DNA from: Oscillospiraceae bacterium
GTDB lineage: Bacteria > Bacillota > Clostridia > Oscillospirales > Ruminococcaceae
Assembly: GCA_029068025.1 (NCBI GenBank)
Contig: JAIEDJ010000153.1
Coordinates: 1 to 6,157, forward strand
DNA length: 6,157 bases
Direction: 5' to 3'
Below the pieces are notes generated by a model that saw only the letters and a program-made list of their open reading frames with translations, searched no databases and had not been told where the DNA came from. This document shows, one piece after another, positions 6,028 through 6,157 of the stretch. A program made the position numbers and the translations under genes. Each line of letters starts with the position of its first letter. Position 1 is the first letter of the stretch.

Positions 6028-6055
6028 CTTCCTGACCTCCTGTCGCTTACGTCTT

Positions 6056-6157
6056 TTAAGCGATAACCGAGCCAAGCTCGTTTTTAAGCGCGTTAAGTCT
6101 CGCCTTAACGCTGCCGTCGTAGCGGCGGCTGCCGTAGTCGATAACGATACCGCCTAT
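6056..6157 (-). CDS. atpH: F1Fo ATP synthase delta subunit, C-terminal 33 residues (5' end outside window)
   Basis: Delta sits on top of the F1 hexamer and ties it to the peripheral stalk (b subunits). Only the last 33 codons and the TAA at 6058-6056 are present. The pattern IGGIVIDYGSRRYDGSVKAR followed by LNALKNEL is the conserved C-terminal end of bacterial delta/OSCP proteins (IGG-x-V ... DGS-x-x-x-x-L). The position directly before atpA is canonical. The start and the bulk of the gene lie beyond the right edge. The frame is complete to the edge with no break. Confidence 0.93.
   Translation of the reverse strand: MGGIVIDYGSRRYDGSVKARLNALKNELGSVIA

Larger units (their letters stand above)
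5981..6032 (-). other. Long imperfect hairpin in the atpH-atpA spacer
   Basis: A perfect 7-bp stem (TAAGAGC 6002-6008, GCTCTTA 6014-6020) closes a 5-base loop. After a 2x2 internal loop it extends through a 9-base arm with one mismatch (5991-5999 with 6023-6031). GGAAGTT at 5982-5988 can alternatively pair with AACTTCC at 6026-6032. There is no T-tract after it on the minus strand, so termination is unlikely; processing, stability or translational control of atpA is possible. The pairing is seen directly and the function is inferred. Confidence 0.6.

Noticed and set aside
1..6157. CRISPR arrays, tRNA or rRNA genes, insertion sequences, riboswitches
   Set aside because: No regularly spaced repeats, cloverleaf or rRNA-like segments, transposase fragments or known aptamer patterns were seen on either strand.

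Overview
This window holds the 3' half of an F1Fo ATP synthase operon on the minus strand. Reading leftwards from the right edge, the genes are atpH (last 33 codons only), atpA, atpG, atpD and atpC. This is the canonical bacterial order delta-alpha-gamma-beta-epsilon. The operon ends at a strong bidirectional hairpin terminator (about 1477-1510). A short Xre-type regulator on the plus strand (1143-1478) converges on the same terminator. Left of the regulator, a divergent minus-strand gene encodes a secreted NlpC/P60-like cysteine peptidase; it starts at 995 and runs off the left edge. No stretch longer than 300 bases lacks a gene.

The organism is probably a Gram-positive of the class Clostridia, perhaps Ruminococcaceae/Oscillospiraceae. 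This is inferred from the purine-rich Shine-Dalgarno sites, the TTG and GTG starts, the consensus sigma-A promoter, the AT-rich intergenic DNA beside roughly 50% GC genes, and the style of the secreted peptidase. There is no marker gene for a firmer placement.

The F1 subunits look intact and catalytically normal. Alpha and beta have complete P-loops, the alpha/beta signature and the alpha arginine finger. Gamma has its C-terminal signature, and epsilon has an I-D-x-x-R-A motif. The Fo genes and the operon promoter lie beyond the right edge, so coupling-ion specificity cannot be judged.

The unusual material is in the gaps between the atp genes. The 197-base atpA-atpG gap holds the remains of, or a frame-shifted reading of, a 41-residue single-pass membrane protein with its own ribosome site. 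It also holds two mutually exclusive hairpins next to the Shine-Dalgarno of atpG, which starts with TTG. The atpH-atpA gap holds a perfect AGGAGG that serves only an 8-codon ORF, a long imperfect hairpin, and three degenerate tandem heptamers. These suggest local post-transcriptional tuning of subunit stoichiometry, but that is inference.

The left end looks like accessory DNA. The secreted peptidase gene has an AT-rich catalytic domain followed by a markedly GC-richer second domain, which appears to be a related fold that has lost its catalytic Cys and His. A textbook promoter drives it, and the neighbouring regulator may control it.
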